A stretch of 64,000 nt of DNA from Virgibacillus chiguensis. GTDB lineage: Bacteria > Bacillota > Bacilli > Bacillales > Amphibacillaceae. A program made the translations under genes and the position numbers. The notes beneath the pieces were generated by a model. It was not told where the DNA came from. It worked only from the letters and a program-made list of their open reading frames with translations, and ran no database searches. The stretch lies in the NCBI RefSeq assembly GCF_900129865.1, contig NZ_FQXD01000001.1:124001-188000 (forward strand), in the 5' to 3' direction. Numbering within the stretch: the first letter of the stretch is position 1; the number at the start of each line of letters is the position of its first letter. This document shows, piece by piece, positions 36,367 through 45,448 of this stretch.

Positions 36367-37104
36367 TCAACAATTTTGTTCTGCCAAATGCCGCATTTGC
36401 TTTACTTCTTTCGGGGTTAATGGTCGATATTCTCCTGGTTTTAGACCATTAAGAGTTAAAAAACCATATTTTTCACGCTTTAACTTTAAAACTGGAAAAC
36501 CTAATGCTTCCATCATTCGACGCACGTGTCTATTCTTCCCTTCTCTTAAAGTTAGTTGTAAAATAGTATGATTTTTCTTTTTGTCCGTTTCAAGAATACG
36601 ATATTGTACGGCTTTTAATATATCCTGCTCCGATCGAACGCCTTTTCTCAACCTTGCCAAGTCAGCTTTTTCTGGAATTCCTTTTATTTTTGTAACATAC
36701 TCTTTATCTATTTGGTATCGGGGATGCATGAGCAAATTAGCAAATGCACCATCATTTGTTACAATCAATATACCAGATGTATCATAGTCTAATCGACCGA
36801 CAGGGAAAACACGTTCGTCTACTTCACCTAGTAGATCGGTAATTACTTTTCTACCTTTATCGTCTTTTAAACTGGATATTACACCACGAGGTTTGTACAA
36901 CAAATAGTAAACAGGAGCCTCTTTTTCCAAAGGAACACCGTCTACTTCAATAAAATCATCATGTTTTACTTTCGTACCAAGTGTTGTAACGACTTGTTGG
37001 TTTACCTTTACCTTTCCATCTAAAATTAATTGTTCTGCTTTTCTTCTCGATGTTATGCCACTTTGGGCAATCACTTTTTGTAGTCTCTCTTGTGTGTTTG
37101 TCAT
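36367..37104 (-). CDS. rluB: 23S rRNA pseudouridine synthase RluB
   Basis: Converts a helix-89/90 region uridine of 23S rRNA to pseudouridine. 245 residues: S4 RNA-binding domain at the N-terminus (RLQKVIAQSGITSRRKAEQLI), catalytic aspartate in VGRLDYDTSGILIVTNDG (about 100-117), and the RsuA-family motif EGKNRHVRRMMEALG. Lies between spmB and resA as in B. subtilis. Confidence 0.95.
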   Translation of the reverse strand: MTNTQERLQKVIAQSGITSRRKAEQLILDGKVKVNQQVVTTLGTKVKHDDFIEVDGVPLEKEAPVYYLLYKPRGVISSLKDDKGRKVITDLLGEVDERVFPVGRLDYDTSGILIVTNDGAFANLLMHPRYQIDKEYVTKIKGIPEKADLARLRKGVRSEQDILKAVQYRILETDKKKNHTILQLTLREGKNRHVRRMMEALGFPVLKLKREKYGFLTLNGLKPGEYRPLTPKEVKQMRHLAEQNC

Positions 37105-37376
37105 TTTATCACCATTACCTTTATATGTGCAATATATAGTGAAGCCTTCATGGTTATGAAAAATTTAATGCTAGATTAAATGGGGCTTCTACACCTAAAT
37201 TATTTTACCCTTTGTATTCGATTCTTACAAATGAATATCAATTATACTATACGAATAAATAGCTTAGATAACAAATCTTACGCCTTTATTTTATTTTGAT
37301 ATCCCGATTTCACATCTAATTCATTATAAACATGCAGAACAAATAGTACGGACGGTAAAATTCTACCTTAAATTAT

Positions 37377-37440
37377 AAAACTTGGCTTATCGCCAAGTTT
37401 TCATGACAAGCTTATCTTTTTTTATAAGATAAAGCAACTT
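37377..37440 (+). repeat. Palindromic intergenic element, copy R6
   Basis: AAAACTTGGC-TTATC-GCCAAGTTTT is a perfect 10-bp head, followed by CATGACAAGCTTATC. As RNA from the minus strand this hairpin would also end in a T-rich run and could terminate spmB transcription. Confidence 0.65.
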
Positions 37441-37496
37441 TTATCTTTTTTCTAGTCTCAAAGAACCCCCTACATATTTAAACTAAAAAACTATTG

Positions 37497-38027
37497 TTAC
37501 CCAAACAGAATAGATACAATGATAACGGAAGCAATAATTCCTATTAAATCGGCTAATAAACCAACTTTTAAAGCATATCTCATCTTCTTAATGCCAATAG
37601 CCCCAAAATATATTGTTAAAATATAGAGTGTCGTATCTGTACTCCCTTGCATAACAGATGCTAGCCTACCTATAAATGAATCTGGGCCATGCGTGTGTAT
37701 TAACTCGGTTGTCATCCCGAGTGCTGCTGTACCTGATATCGGTCTAACCAATGCTAGTGGAATTATATCTGGCGGCACTCCGATCGCTGTTAAGATTGGC
37801 GCCAATAAATCAATAAACGCCTCTAATGCTCCAGAACTTCGCAATATAGCTATTGCTACAATCATACCGACTAAAAAAGGAAGCAAGGAAAAAGCCATTT
37901 TTACTCCTTCCTTCCCGCCTTCCACAAATACTTCATAAGCAGGCACTTTTTTAATTATTGAAGTAGCTAAGACAATTAAAATGAAGCAAGGAACTAGCCA
38001 TGCGCTCACTATTGTTACCAGTTCCAT
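37497..38027 (-). CDS. spmB: Spore maturation protein SpmB
   Basis: Works with SpmA in forespore core dehydration during spore maturation. 176 residues, about five membrane segments of nucleoside-transporter-gate type (FSLLPFLVGMIVAIAILRSSGALEAFI). The start ATG overlaps the spmA stop as TAATG, with GGGAGG inside spmA as its ribosome site, so a longer frame is rejected. Third gene of dacB-spmA-spmB. Confidence 0.95.
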   Translation of the reverse strand: MELVTIVSAWLVPCFILIVLATSIIKKVPAYEVFVEGGKEGVKMAFSLLPFLVGMIVAIAILRSSGALEAFIDLLAPILTAIGVPPDIIPLALVRPISGTAALGMTTELIHTHGPDSFIGRLASVMQGSTDTTLYILTIYFGAIGIKKMRYALKVGLLADLIGIIASVIIVSILFG

Positions 38028-38617
38028 TAAGATGCTGCCTCCCATTTATTTTTGTGATAAAAAATCCGATCAATTATTATGGCGCCCAATGATGATATGA
38101 ACGTCGCTAAAATAGTTGCCCCAACAATTTCAGTTGGAGATGCAGAGTTATATTGCATGCGTATAGCAATAACCGTTGTTGGGATAACCGTTAGACTTGA
38201 TGTATTTAAAGCTAAGAAAGTAATCATAGATCTAGAAGCAGCGTCATTTCCACTTAACTGCTTCATTTGCTCCATAGCTTTAATCCCCATAGGTGTTGCT
38301 GCGTTACCTAGTCCAAAAATATTTGCAGTGACATTGGACAGGATGTAACCAATAGCTGGATGATCTTTTGGAATATCTGGAAATAATCTAACAATAAGCG
38401 GTCGAAAGAGTTTCGCCAAAACAGATAGAATCCCAGCTTTTTCAGCAACCTTCATAATTCCGAGCCAAAATACGAGCACACTAATTAGTCCAATAGATAA
38501 AGTAACAGCTTCACTTGCGCTAGAGAAAATAGCTTCATTAACTTGATCCATTGTACCGTTTAACATAGCATAAATAATGCCGATGGCTGCCATAGATACC
38601 CAAATTATGTTTACCAT
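38027..38617 (-). CDS. spmA: Spore maturation protein SpmA
   Basis: 196-residue membrane protein with gate-like repeats (ITLSIGLISVLVFWLGIMKVAEKAG; LGNAATPMGIKAMEQM). Needed with SpmB and DacB for normal spore core water content and heat resistance. It overlaps the dacB end by 7 bases and spmB by one, so the three are translationally coupled. Confidence 0.95.
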   Translation of the reverse strand: MVNIIWVSMAAIGIIYAMLNGTMDQVNEAIFSSASEAVTLSIGLISVLVFWLGIMKVAEKAGILSVLAKLFRPLIVRLFPDIPKDHPAIGYILSNVTANIFGLGNAATPMGIKAMEQMKQLSGNDAASRSMITFLALNTSSLTVIPTTVIAIRMQYNSASPTEIVGATILATFISSLGAIIIDRIFYHKNKWEAAS

Positions 38618-39720
38618 AACACATCAACTCCGGAAATATACTTAAATAATTGATAAATATTGCTGGAAAATGGTTTCTTATTAACAGATTTCGGTGCTTC
38701 ATTTAAAACATTTGTCGTTGCAATGGCTTTGCCATTTAAATAAAATATGTTTTTTCCAATTATGTTGTTATTAGAAATGGTCTCATCAATGAACAGCTGG
38801 TTAGATACTTTACTTTTTTCTTGCTTCGTTAATGGGTATTGAATTGCTTTATCTATATAAGCAGTATAGACTTCATTACTTTCAGGTAATCGATAAGCAA
38901 GTCTTTTTGGTTTAGTCAATGTTTCTATATTGTATTCTTCAAAACCCCACTCAAACATCGTAATATGGTCTCTCCAATCATCAGGAGCATTTAACGTTAC
39001 TGCTATTAAATTCATATCATCTTTTTCAGCAGTAGAAACCAATGTTCTTCCAGTTTGTTTCGTATATCCCGTCTTTCCTCCAGTACTATGGTCATAATAT
39101 TGGGTTAATAATTTGTTTTTATTTTGCCAAGAATAGATACGCGTTTCCGCTAAATAAGATGTTGCGCCTGTTACCTTTTGAAATGTAGGGTTTTTCATAG
39201 CATAGCGCATTAGTGTCGCCATATCATATGCGGTTGAATAGTGACCTTCTTCATCCAAACCATGTGGGTTAGCAAAGTTTGTATCGTTCATACCTAGCCA
39301 CCTAGCTTTTTCGTTCATTAAGTAAACAAAACCAGCTTCACTCCCTCCAACATGCTCACTAATTGCTACAGCTGCATCGTTTCCCGAGCGCAACATTAAT
39401 CCATATACTAGATCTTTTAAACGCATCTTTTCCCCTTCCTCTAAGTAAATCGATGAGCCTTCTGTATAAATAGCTTTTCGACTCACTTTTGCTTTTTCAT
39501 GCATCTTACCAGATTCAATCGCAATAATAGCAGTCATTATTTTTGTAATACTTGCAATGTTAGCCTTTGAGTAAGCTTGTTTTTCAAATAATACACGACC
39601 TGTGCTTTGCTCCATTAAAACTGCATGATTTGCAGAAACTTGTGGTGCAGCATGTCCTTTTACGGGAAATAAAATAGTCAACAAAAATATTGAGCAAATG
39701 GTAACTAAAACAAATCGCAT
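38611..39720 (-). CDS. dacB: D-alanyl-D-alanine carboxypeptidase DacB (PBP5*)
   Basis: Trims cortex peptidoglycan side chains and controls its cross-linking. 369 residues: signal peptide (about 1-24, ending GHA), active-site serine in ANIASITKI (SxxK, about 57-60), SGN in MLRSGNDAAVA, and KTG in TGGKTGYTKQTG. ATG after GGGAGGAACC. Heads dacB-spmA-spmB. In B. subtilis the operon is read in the mother cell by sigma-E. Confidence 0.95.
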   Translation of the reverse strand: MRFVLVTICSIFLLTILFPVKGHAAPQVSANHAVLMEQSTGRVLFEKQAYSKANIASITKIMTAIIAIESGKMHEKAKVSRKAIYTEGSSIYLEEGEKMRLKDLVYGLMLRSGNDAAVAISEHVGGSEAGFVYLMNEKARWLGMNDTNFANPHGLDEEGHYSTAYDMATLMRYAMKNPTFQKVTGATSYLAETRIYSWQNKNKLLTQYYDHSTGGKTGYTKQTGRTLVSTAEKDDMNLIAVTLNAPDDWRDHITMFEWGFEEYNIETLTKPKRLAYRLPESNEVYTAYIDKAIQYPLTKQEKSKVSNQLFIDETISNNNIIGKNIFYLNGKAIATTNVLNEAPKSVNKKPFSSNIYQLFKYISGVDVLW

Positions 39721-40149
39721 ACGCTTGGTTCCTCCCGATCTTGGTCTCTTTACAATCTATGCATGTCCTAATAAGTTATGCAAACACAATAGGAAACCGT
39801 AAAAAGATCGCCATATAATCACTAGATCACATAAAACATTCTGTATGCAAAAACCACTCTATAATAAACACTTTATTATTTTTCTGCCTTTAAAGTTTCC
39901 TATAGCAACAAAGGCACAAGCCCCCGGTTAGCAACGTAACGAGTGGAACGAAGCAACTAAAGTTTTAGGAATTATGGTGAGACGGTGTTGCACGAACCAA
40001 TGATGACTTATCGTAGGGCAATGGAGCGAAGTCGCCTAGTCGCTGGCGATGAAGCGGCATGTGGCTAAATAGCTTAGTGAGTTTATCCACAGCTAAAAAA
40101 TTTTGTAATTTCCTAGACCACAAAAAAGTTGGCATTTAGCCAACTTCCA
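39721..40149. other. Gene-free stretch between dacB and scpB, with structured block
   Basis: From about 39,897 to 40,075 the base composition is clearly richer in G and C than surrounding intergenic DNA, and several short complementary arms occur (TTCCTA/TAGGAA, GGT/ACC, CGCC/GGCG, AGC/GCT). There is no reading frame of known family. It looks like a structured, possibly dispersed non-coding element; I see no second full copy in the window. Confidence 0.45.
40126..40146 (-). terminator. Terminator of scpAB
   Basis: AAGTTGGC-5 nt-GCCAACTT stem followed by TTTT on the minus strand, immediately after the scpB stop. Confidence 0.88.
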
Positions 40150-40740
40150 TTATGAATGGTCTTCATTTATTTGTTCATTAAAACGCTCAAAAAATAAATC
40201 TGCTTCCGTTTCTACTTCTTCATCATTTGCATCTGGTAGAGGTGGTAAATCTTGTAATGATGTTAAACCAAAATAAGTAAGAAATTCTTTTGTAGTAGCA
40301 AACAAGATCGGTTTACCTACTGTATCTTTCCTCCCTACTTCTTCAATTAAAAGCCGAGAGAGGAGAGTTTGTACTGGTCGATCACTCTTTACACCTCGTA
40401 TTTCCTCAATTTCAGTTCGTGTTATCGGTTGATTATAAGCAATAATGGCTAACGTTTCTAACGCTGCTTGAGACATCCTTGTGGTTTGAGGTGTCTCTAG
40501 TAATTTCTTGTAATAATGACTATGCTCTGGTTTAGTTGTTAAATGGAACACTTCATGTGCTTGCATCATTCGTATACCGCGATCTGTACTTTCATATTCT
40601 TGCTTTAATTCGTCTAGAACAAGTTCAATCGTTGCTTCTGTTACTTCCAAAACATCTGACAATTGCTTTATTGTTATTCCTTCATTCCCTGAAGCAAACA
40701 ACAAACCTTCTACAATTGCTTTTAATTTATTTATTTCCAC
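40150..40740 (-). CDS. scpB: Condensin subunit ScpB
   Basis: Kite-family winged-helix dimer that, with ScpA, joins SMC heads and supports chromosome segregation. 196 residues; conserved AALETLAIIAYNQPITRTEIEEIRGV (about 91-116) and GRKDTVGKPILFATT. Two bases after scpA, so coupled. The acidic tail is typical. Confidence 0.96.
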   Translation of the reverse strand: MEINKLKAIVEGLLFASGNEGITIKQLSDVLEVTEATIELVLDELKQEYESTDRGIRMMQAHEVFHLTTKPEHSHYYKKLLETPQTTRMSQAALETLAIIAYNQPITRTEIEEIRGVKSDRPVQTLLSRLLIEEVGRKDTVGKPILFATTKEFLTYFGLTSLQDLPPLPDANDEEVETEADLFFERFNEQINEDHS

Positions 40741-40742
40741 CT

Positions 40743-41477
40743 TTATTCCTCCATATTAAACACGTATAATTCGGATAACTGCTTCTCTTGTTTACAATAA
40801 ACTTGATTTTTTTTCATTAATTCCAAGAGAGCAATAAATGTTACAACAATATGAGGGCGAGTTTGTATTGTGAATAAATGATCAAACAAAACCCCTTCTT
40901 TCGCTGATTTCACTATCTGTAGTACTTCCTCCATTCTCTGTTCAATCGGTATGTCTGATTTTTCAACTTTTGTTTTTAGTGGAGCATTCCATTTTTTCCG
41001 TTCAAACATTTGACGTAATGCTTCCAACATATCATAAACCGATGTTTCACCTGGAACGATTTCTGAAGATTTAGATATACTTTCATCGAACATTAAAGGT
41101 GATCTCGTATAGATTTGGTTTGCCTCTTTTTCTATAACCTGCAATTGCAAAGCAGCTTCTTTATACTTTCGATACTCAATTAATCGTTGCATAAGATCTT
41201 CTCGTGGATCTTCCATATACTCTTCAGCATCTAAATCTAATTCCGGTTTTGGTAAAAGCATTTGACTTTTTATTTCTATGAGAGTTGCTGCCATAACTAA
41301 GTATTCACTAGCAATGTTTAGCTCTAACCGTTTCATAGTATGGATGTATTGCATATACTGTTCCGTAATTTGCGCTACGGGTATGTCATAAATATCAATT
41401 TCAAATTGATTAATTAAATGAAGTAATAAATCAAGTGGACCTTCAAAAGCGTCCAATTTCACCTGGTAAGCTTGCAT
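40743..41477 (-). CDS. scpA: Condensin kleisin ScpA
   Basis: Kleisin that bridges the two SMC heads. 244 residues: N-terminal FEGPLDLLLHLINQ and YLVMAATLIEIKSQMLLP (SMC neck binding), C-terminal winged helix with FIALLELMKKNQV. First gene of scpAB, with the smc gene elsewhere. ATG after AGGAGGTAATAAA. Confidence 0.96.
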   Translation of the reverse strand: MQAYQVKLDAFEGPLDLLLHLINQFEIDIYDIPVAQITEQYMQYIHTMKRLELNIASEYLVMAATLIEIKSQMLLPKPELDLDAEEYMEDPREDLMQRLIEYRKYKEAALQLQVIEKEANQIYTRSPLMFDESISKSSEIVPGETSVYDMLEALRQMFERKKWNAPLKTKVEKSDIPIEQRMEEVLQIVKSAKEGVLFDHLFTIQTRPHIVVTFIALLELMKKNQVYCKQEKQLSELYVFNMEE

Positions 41478-41526
41478 TTTATTACCTCCTTTCCGTAAAA
41501 ATTATATCATTAATTACAAACGCCTA

Positions 41527-41555
41527 TACACGATTTTAAATTCTAACATATGTTA
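41527..41555 (+). promoter_or_regulatory. Candidate sigma-K promoter of the YjcZ-type gene
   Basis: ACA at the minus-35 position, 16-base spacer, CATATGTTA (CATAnnnTA). This fits the late mother-cell consensus and suits a spore-associated peptide. Confidence 0.45.
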
Positions 41556-41618
41556 TTACTGTAAGATAAATGTTATTCGAAACATTTAAGGCTAAGTACA
41601 AAAAGGAGGTATATTATT

Positions 41619-41708
41619 ATGAGTGGCGGATATGGTTACGGTGGAGGATTCGCGTTAATCGTTGTACTATTCATACTATTGATTATTGTTGGTGCTGCAT
41701 GGCTCTAA
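41619..41708 (+). CDS. YjcZ-family tiny membrane peptide
   Basis: 29 residues: a Gly/Tyr-rich head (SGGYGYGGG) and one membrane helix (FALIVVLFILLIIVGAAWL). This matches the tiny TM family annotated as sporulation protein YjcZ in Bacillaceae. ATG follows a very good AAAGGAGGT, a sigma-K-like promoter precedes it and a strong terminator follows, so expression looks real despite the length. It is a lone plus-strand gene among minus-strand genes. Confidence 0.88.
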   Translation: MSGGYGYGGGFALIVVLFILLIIVGAAWL

Positions 41709-41749
41709 ATCAATATCTTCTACATGGCTAAGCAGTGCAAACGAAAATA

Positions 41750-41779
41750 AAAGCCGGCCCTTTTAGGCTGGCTTTTTTT
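41750..41779 (+). terminator. Terminator of the YjcZ-type gene
   Basis: AAAGCCGGCC/GGCTGGCTTT 10-bp stem (one G-U), 6-base loop, T7 on the plus strand. It can also serve ribT on the other strand. Confidence 0.9.
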
Positions 41780-41787
41780 CTTACACT

Positions 41788-42153
41788 TCATTCAAAATCA
41801 TTTGTTTCATCACACCTTTGATAAAACTCCTGAATTTCTTTTGTTGTAGAGACTGTATACTTATTACGGTAAAGTTGATCAACCTCAATAACCATTCTTT
41901 TTCCTATCCCTTGATTACGATGTGAAGGATTAACCGAAACATGCTGAATAATAGCATTACTTTCGTTTTCAATCCGCAAACCAATTGCTCCTAGAACGTC
42001 ATCTTCTTCCTTCCATAAATACAAATGCCAATCTGGGTTGGCTTCATATTCTTTAATGGTTTGCTGTAGCTTCTTAACATCTTTTTCTTCAGGCATAAAA
42101 GAAAGCAAACCCATGGCTATTTTTTCTAAATTTTTCTTAAAGCGAATTAACAT
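41788..42153 (-). CDS. ribT: GNAT acetyltransferase RibT
   Basis: 121-residue GNAT-fold protein closely like B. subtilis RibT: KIAMGLLSFMPEEKDVKKLQQTI at the start and the acetyl-CoA loop VNPSHRNQGIGKRMV (about 74-88). In B. subtilis it is the last gene of the riboflavin operon ribDEAHT. Here no rib genes precede it: the upstream gene is more than 400 bases away and unrelated. Substrate unknown; its role in riboflavin synthesis has never been firmly shown. Confidence 0.9.
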   Translation of the reverse strand: MLIRFKKNLEKIAMGLLSFMPEEKDVKKLQQTIKEYEANPDWHLYLWKEEDDVLGAIGLRIENESNAIIQHVSVNPSHRNQGIGKRMVIEVDQLYRNKYTVSTTKEIQEFYQRCDETNDFE

Positions 42154-42589
42154 AGATACCCCTCATTAACAAAATAGCTTATATGTGAAATTTATTCAAT
42201 AGGAGTTTTTCATTTCAAACTAGATGTTTGTATCTCCTGCAATCAACTTATCTCCTTGTTGTGGATGTTTAAAACGCCCTACATTGAGATAAAACAATAC
42301 ACAATTAAGCTATTGGTTTTAAGCGGACAATTTAATTAGTAACTATATAATATAGAAATTTTAAACTAAATGCTCGTAATTATATTTATGCACGTTTCCC
42401 TTGTTTTGTCAAATATGTATGTAAAACAAAGCTCAACTGCACGAATAAACTAGACTACCATAAAGCGTTTTTATTTACCATTCATAAAAGTTGGCTAATT
42501 CATTTAACTTGCAGCATGAATTACAATTCATCTGTGTAATCAAATTTTTCAATAAGTAAAACAACTTCTGTTAGTATTAAGATCGTCTT
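42154..42589. other. Gene-free stretch upstream of ribT
   Basis: About 436 bases of AT-rich sequence where rib genes would be expected. I find no FMN riboswitch signature and no rib gene remnant. Short matches to the dispersed element (CTTTATGG on the minus strand near 42,460) are too weak to call. Confidence 0.5.
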
Positions 42590-43045
42590 CTAGACATTTT
42601 TATTTCGTAAAAGTTGCATAATGATATGTCCATCTGTTTTCTTTCCTTTCCACTTAAAAGGAATTAAATTTACGAGCCCTACCCAAAGGTTGAACCAAAC
42701 AAACAGGTGAAAGGAAATGGCGATAGTCATGACATCTATTTTCCAAAATATAAAAGCCATGAAAATGCTGAATAAAGGGCCAGAAATAGTTATAATTATT
42801 TTTTCCAATCTGCTATAGTCGGGTTGCCGATAACTTGTTGCTAAACCCCCAATAAAAAACAACGGAGCAATAGAAATAGTAAACCTACCTACGTGCATTA
42901 ATGTTTTTACAGTTCCTGCTCCAATTGATATATCCACTTTTTCGGCTTGAAAAAACCAAGCAACTATAGCATGACCAAATTCATGAAAAAAAATACTAAT
43001 TGGTGCTACGAAAACGAGGAGGTAAAAAAGCAGTAAAACATCCAT
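42590..43045 (-). CDS. Small M50-type membrane metalloprotease
   Basis: 151 residues, four membrane segments. The zinc site HEFGH (residues 21-25) and the site-2 protease second motif NLIPFKWKGKKTDG (Nx2Px6DG, about 125-138) are both present, so it should be catalytically competent. It is minimal: no PDZ or CBS domain. Substrate unknown. It stands alone between ribT and ppiB; spore-forming Bacillaceae have several such proteins (for example SpoIVFB), but this sequence is not recognisably SpoIVFB. Confidence 0.75.
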   Translation of the reverse strand: MDVLLLFYLLVFVAPISIFFHEFGHAIVAWFFQAEKVDISIGAGTVKTLMHVGRFTISIAPLFFIGGLATSYRQPDYSRLEKIIITISGPLFSIFMAFIFWKIDVMTIAISFHLFVWFNLWVGLVNLIPFKWKGKKTDGHIIMQLLRNKNV

Positions 43046-43142
43046 ACTCCCACCTCAGTTTCATGTGAATCCTTGATTAGCAGGCTCTTCTCCTACACTA
43101 GTTTGTGCCCGTACTGACTAATTATTAAAAACGAATGGTTAA

Positions 43143-43183
43143 AAAACAGAGATGGCTAATCTTCTTTATTACTTCTCCGTTTT
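43143..43183 (-). terminator. Probable terminator of ppiB
   Basis: AAAACGGAGA pairs with TCTCTGTTTT (one G-U) across a 21-base loop, then T residues on the minus strand. Confidence 0.5.
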
Positions 43184-43296
43184 TACTATTTGTACATTAA
43201 CTCAGAAAATCTAGTAAATTTATTAAAGAAAGGCTCTTACTATAAAGTTTATAACTTCTGTCACCCTTATGTTACCTGACTACATACCAATGAAAA

Positions 43297-43734
43297 TTAA
43301 GCCGTATAAACTTTAACTTTCTTCATCACATCTCCATTTTGCATTGTTTTTGCAAATTGAATTCCTGATGTTACTTGTCCAAATATAGTGTGAACGCCAT
43401 TTAAATGTGGTTGAGGTTCATGGACAATAAAAAATTGACAACTTCCTGTATCTTTTCCAGCATGAGCCATTGAAAGAGATCCTTCTTGGTGTTTATGCGG
43501 ATTCCCTTCTGTTTCACATTTAATTGTATAACCAGCTGATCCTGTTCCGTTACCTACTGGACAACCACCTTGACTAACAAAGCCAGGAATAACACGGTGA
43601 AATGTTAATCCATTATAAAAGCCATCATTGGCAAGTTTTTCAAAGTTTGCCACTGTATTTGGTGCTGCTTCTTCATATAAATCAAACTCAATTTTATTAT
43701 CATTTTCCAATAAAATATACCCTTTTTTAGCCAT
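43297..43734 (-). CDS. ppiB: Cyclophilin peptidyl-prolyl isomerase
   Basis: Cytoplasmic proline isomerase. 145 residues: [13 protein letters not shown] (about 46-58) holds the catalytic arginine, followed by [16 protein letters not shown] and [12 protein letters not shown]. Complete and of normal length. It sits 73 bases after lysA, as in B. subtilis. Confidence 0.96.
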   Translation of the reverse strand: MAKKGYILLENDNKIEFDLYEEAAPNTVANFEKLANDGFYNGLTFHRVIPGFVSQGGCPVGNGTGSAGYTIKCETEGNPHKHQEGSLSMAHAGKDTGSCQFFIVHEPQPHLNGVHTIFGQVTSGIQFAKTMQNGDVMKKVKVYTA

Positions 43735-43807
43735 TCTATAAATCTCCTTTTTGTAATAGAACTAAGCTCCATTTTATCATGTAATGAAGTCTGTGCAAAG
43801 AATTTAC

Positions 43808-45115
43808 TTATTCAAAACTAAGGTCATGGCGAGTAACATCTTTATAAGTCTCACGTCTGACAACGAGTTTATCCTTGCCATTTTCCACAAAAACCACTGC
43901 GGGTTTTGCAAATCGATTGTAATGGTTTGCCATAGAATAACCATAAGCCCCCGTTGAAAAAACGGCCAAAATATCATTCTGTGAAACAGCAGGCAAAGGT
44001 AAATCCCATATAAGCATATCCCCTGATTCACAACATTTACCAGCAATAGATACTTTTTTTTCTACTAACCAATCTGCTTTATTTGCTAACACCGCTTCAT
44101 ATTTTGCTTGATATAACGAGGGTCGTAGATTATCTGTCATACCCCCGTCAACCGCTATATAATTTCGAATTCCTGGAATTTCTTTCATCGAACCTATAGT
44201 ATATAAAGTAATCCCAGCATTGCCAGCAATTGCTCTACCAGGTTCTATCCAAATTTCTGGCATTGGAATCGCTATAGATTCTGCTTGTTTTTGCACTTCA
44301 TAAATTAATTCTTCTATAAATGGGGCGTATGATATAGGAGCATCCTCCTTGGTGTAACGAATTCCATAGCCTCCCCCCAAATTTAGCACATTAGGTACAT
44401 AATTATACTGTTGTTTCCACATTTTTAATGATTCAAACAACATATTTGTAGCTAATATAAATCGATCTGTTTCGAATATTTGAGAACCTATATGGCAATG
44501 CAATCCTTGAAAACAAATATATGGATCATCAATCATCTTTAAAAGTGCATTCTCGGCTTGCCCGTTTTGCAAGTTAAACCCAAACTTAGAATCTTCATGT
44601 CCTGTCATAATATACTGATGTGTTTTGGATTCCACCCCTGGTGTTACTCGCATTAAAACATCCATTTGTTTATTGTAATCTTTAAGTAAAGAATGAATAT
44701 GTTGAATTTCTTGAAAGTTATCTACCACAATACATCCAATATTATTTTCAATTGCCATCCTAATTTCTGCAATACTTTTATTATTTCCATGAAGGTGAAT
44801 TTTCTCAGTTGGAAAACCAGCTTGTAATGCTGTGTACAATTCTCCTTCCGATACCACATCCAAATACATTTCCTCTTGCTTCATGACTTGTAACATAGCA
44901 ATTGATGAAAATGCCTTGCTAGCATAAGCTACTTTCGCAGGAATACCCATTTTTTTAAACGTATTTACAAAAGCGCGACAGTTGTTTCGAATTATTTGCA
45001 CATCATAAACATATAAAGGTGTTCCATACTTTTTTGCCAATGTTACACTATCTATACCGCCAATTTCTAAATGTCCTTGTTTATTTACTGTAAATGGATG
45101 ATTATCAATTATCAT
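43808..45115 (-). CDS. lysA: Diaminopimelate decarboxylase
   Basis: PLP enzyme for the last step of lysine synthesis. 435 residues: the PLP lysine is in AKVAYASKAFSS (about 59-70), the phosphate loop is NLGGGYGIRY, GRAIAGNAG follows, and the substrate cysteine is in CCESGDML. Its place downstream of spoVAF matches B. subtilis. A repeat copy lies in the 333-base gap upstream. Confidence 0.97.
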   Translation of the reverse strand: MIIDNHPFTVNKQGHLEIGGIDSVTLAKKYGTPLYVYDVQIIRNNCRAFVNTFKKMGIPAKVAYASKAFSSIAMLQVMKQEEMYLDVVSEGELYTALQAGFPTEKIHLHGNNKSIAEIRMAIENNIGCIVVDNFQEIQHIHSLLKDYNKQMDVLMRVTPGVESKTHQYIMTGHEDSKFGFNLQNGQAENALLKMIDDPYICFQGLHCHIGSQIFETDRFILATNMLFESLKMWKQQYNYVPNVLNLGGGYGIRYTKEDAPISYAPFIEELIYEVQKQAESIAIPMPEIWIEPGRAIAGNAGITLYTIGSMKEIPGIRNYIAVDGGMTDNLRPSLYQAKYEAVLANKADWLVEKKVSIAGKCCESGDMLIWDLPLPAVSQNDILAVFSTGAYGYSMANHYNRFAKPAVVFVENGKDKLVVRRETYKDVTRHDLSFE

Positions 45116-45448
45116 AGCATTAAAAACCTCCGTAACATATGAAAAACTTGGCTTGTCGCCAAGACTTCATTTAGCTTACACTATACACCATAATATTTTA
45201 TACTTTTCTAAACGTAAGTTATAATTAAAAACTTTACCACATCAACGTATAAATGAAAAGAGACTTATTTAAAAATTCAGGTCTTATCTTATACATTTAA
45301 CTGTAGCTATATGCCTAAGTGTAATATTTTTCTACAACATGTAAAAGGTAATACAACCTCTAACAGCTATTCTTAACAAATCATTACGTTTAAATATAGT
45401 AGTGCGTATCCAGCAGGAGACACGCATAACTCCTACTGAATAATACCA
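45116..45448. other. Gene-free gap between lysA and spoVAF
   Basis: Contains one copy of the dispersed palindromic element. Near 45,412-45,440 CAGCAGGAG/CTCCTACTG forms a hairpin after spoVAF without a T-run. No gene seen; no lysine riboswitch recognised. Confidence 0.5.
45141..45190 (+). repeat. Palindromic intergenic element, copy R7
   Basis: AAACTTGGC-TTGTC-GCCAAG head, then ACTTCATTTAGCTTACACTATA. The middle is shortened but the tail is kept. Confidence 0.65.
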
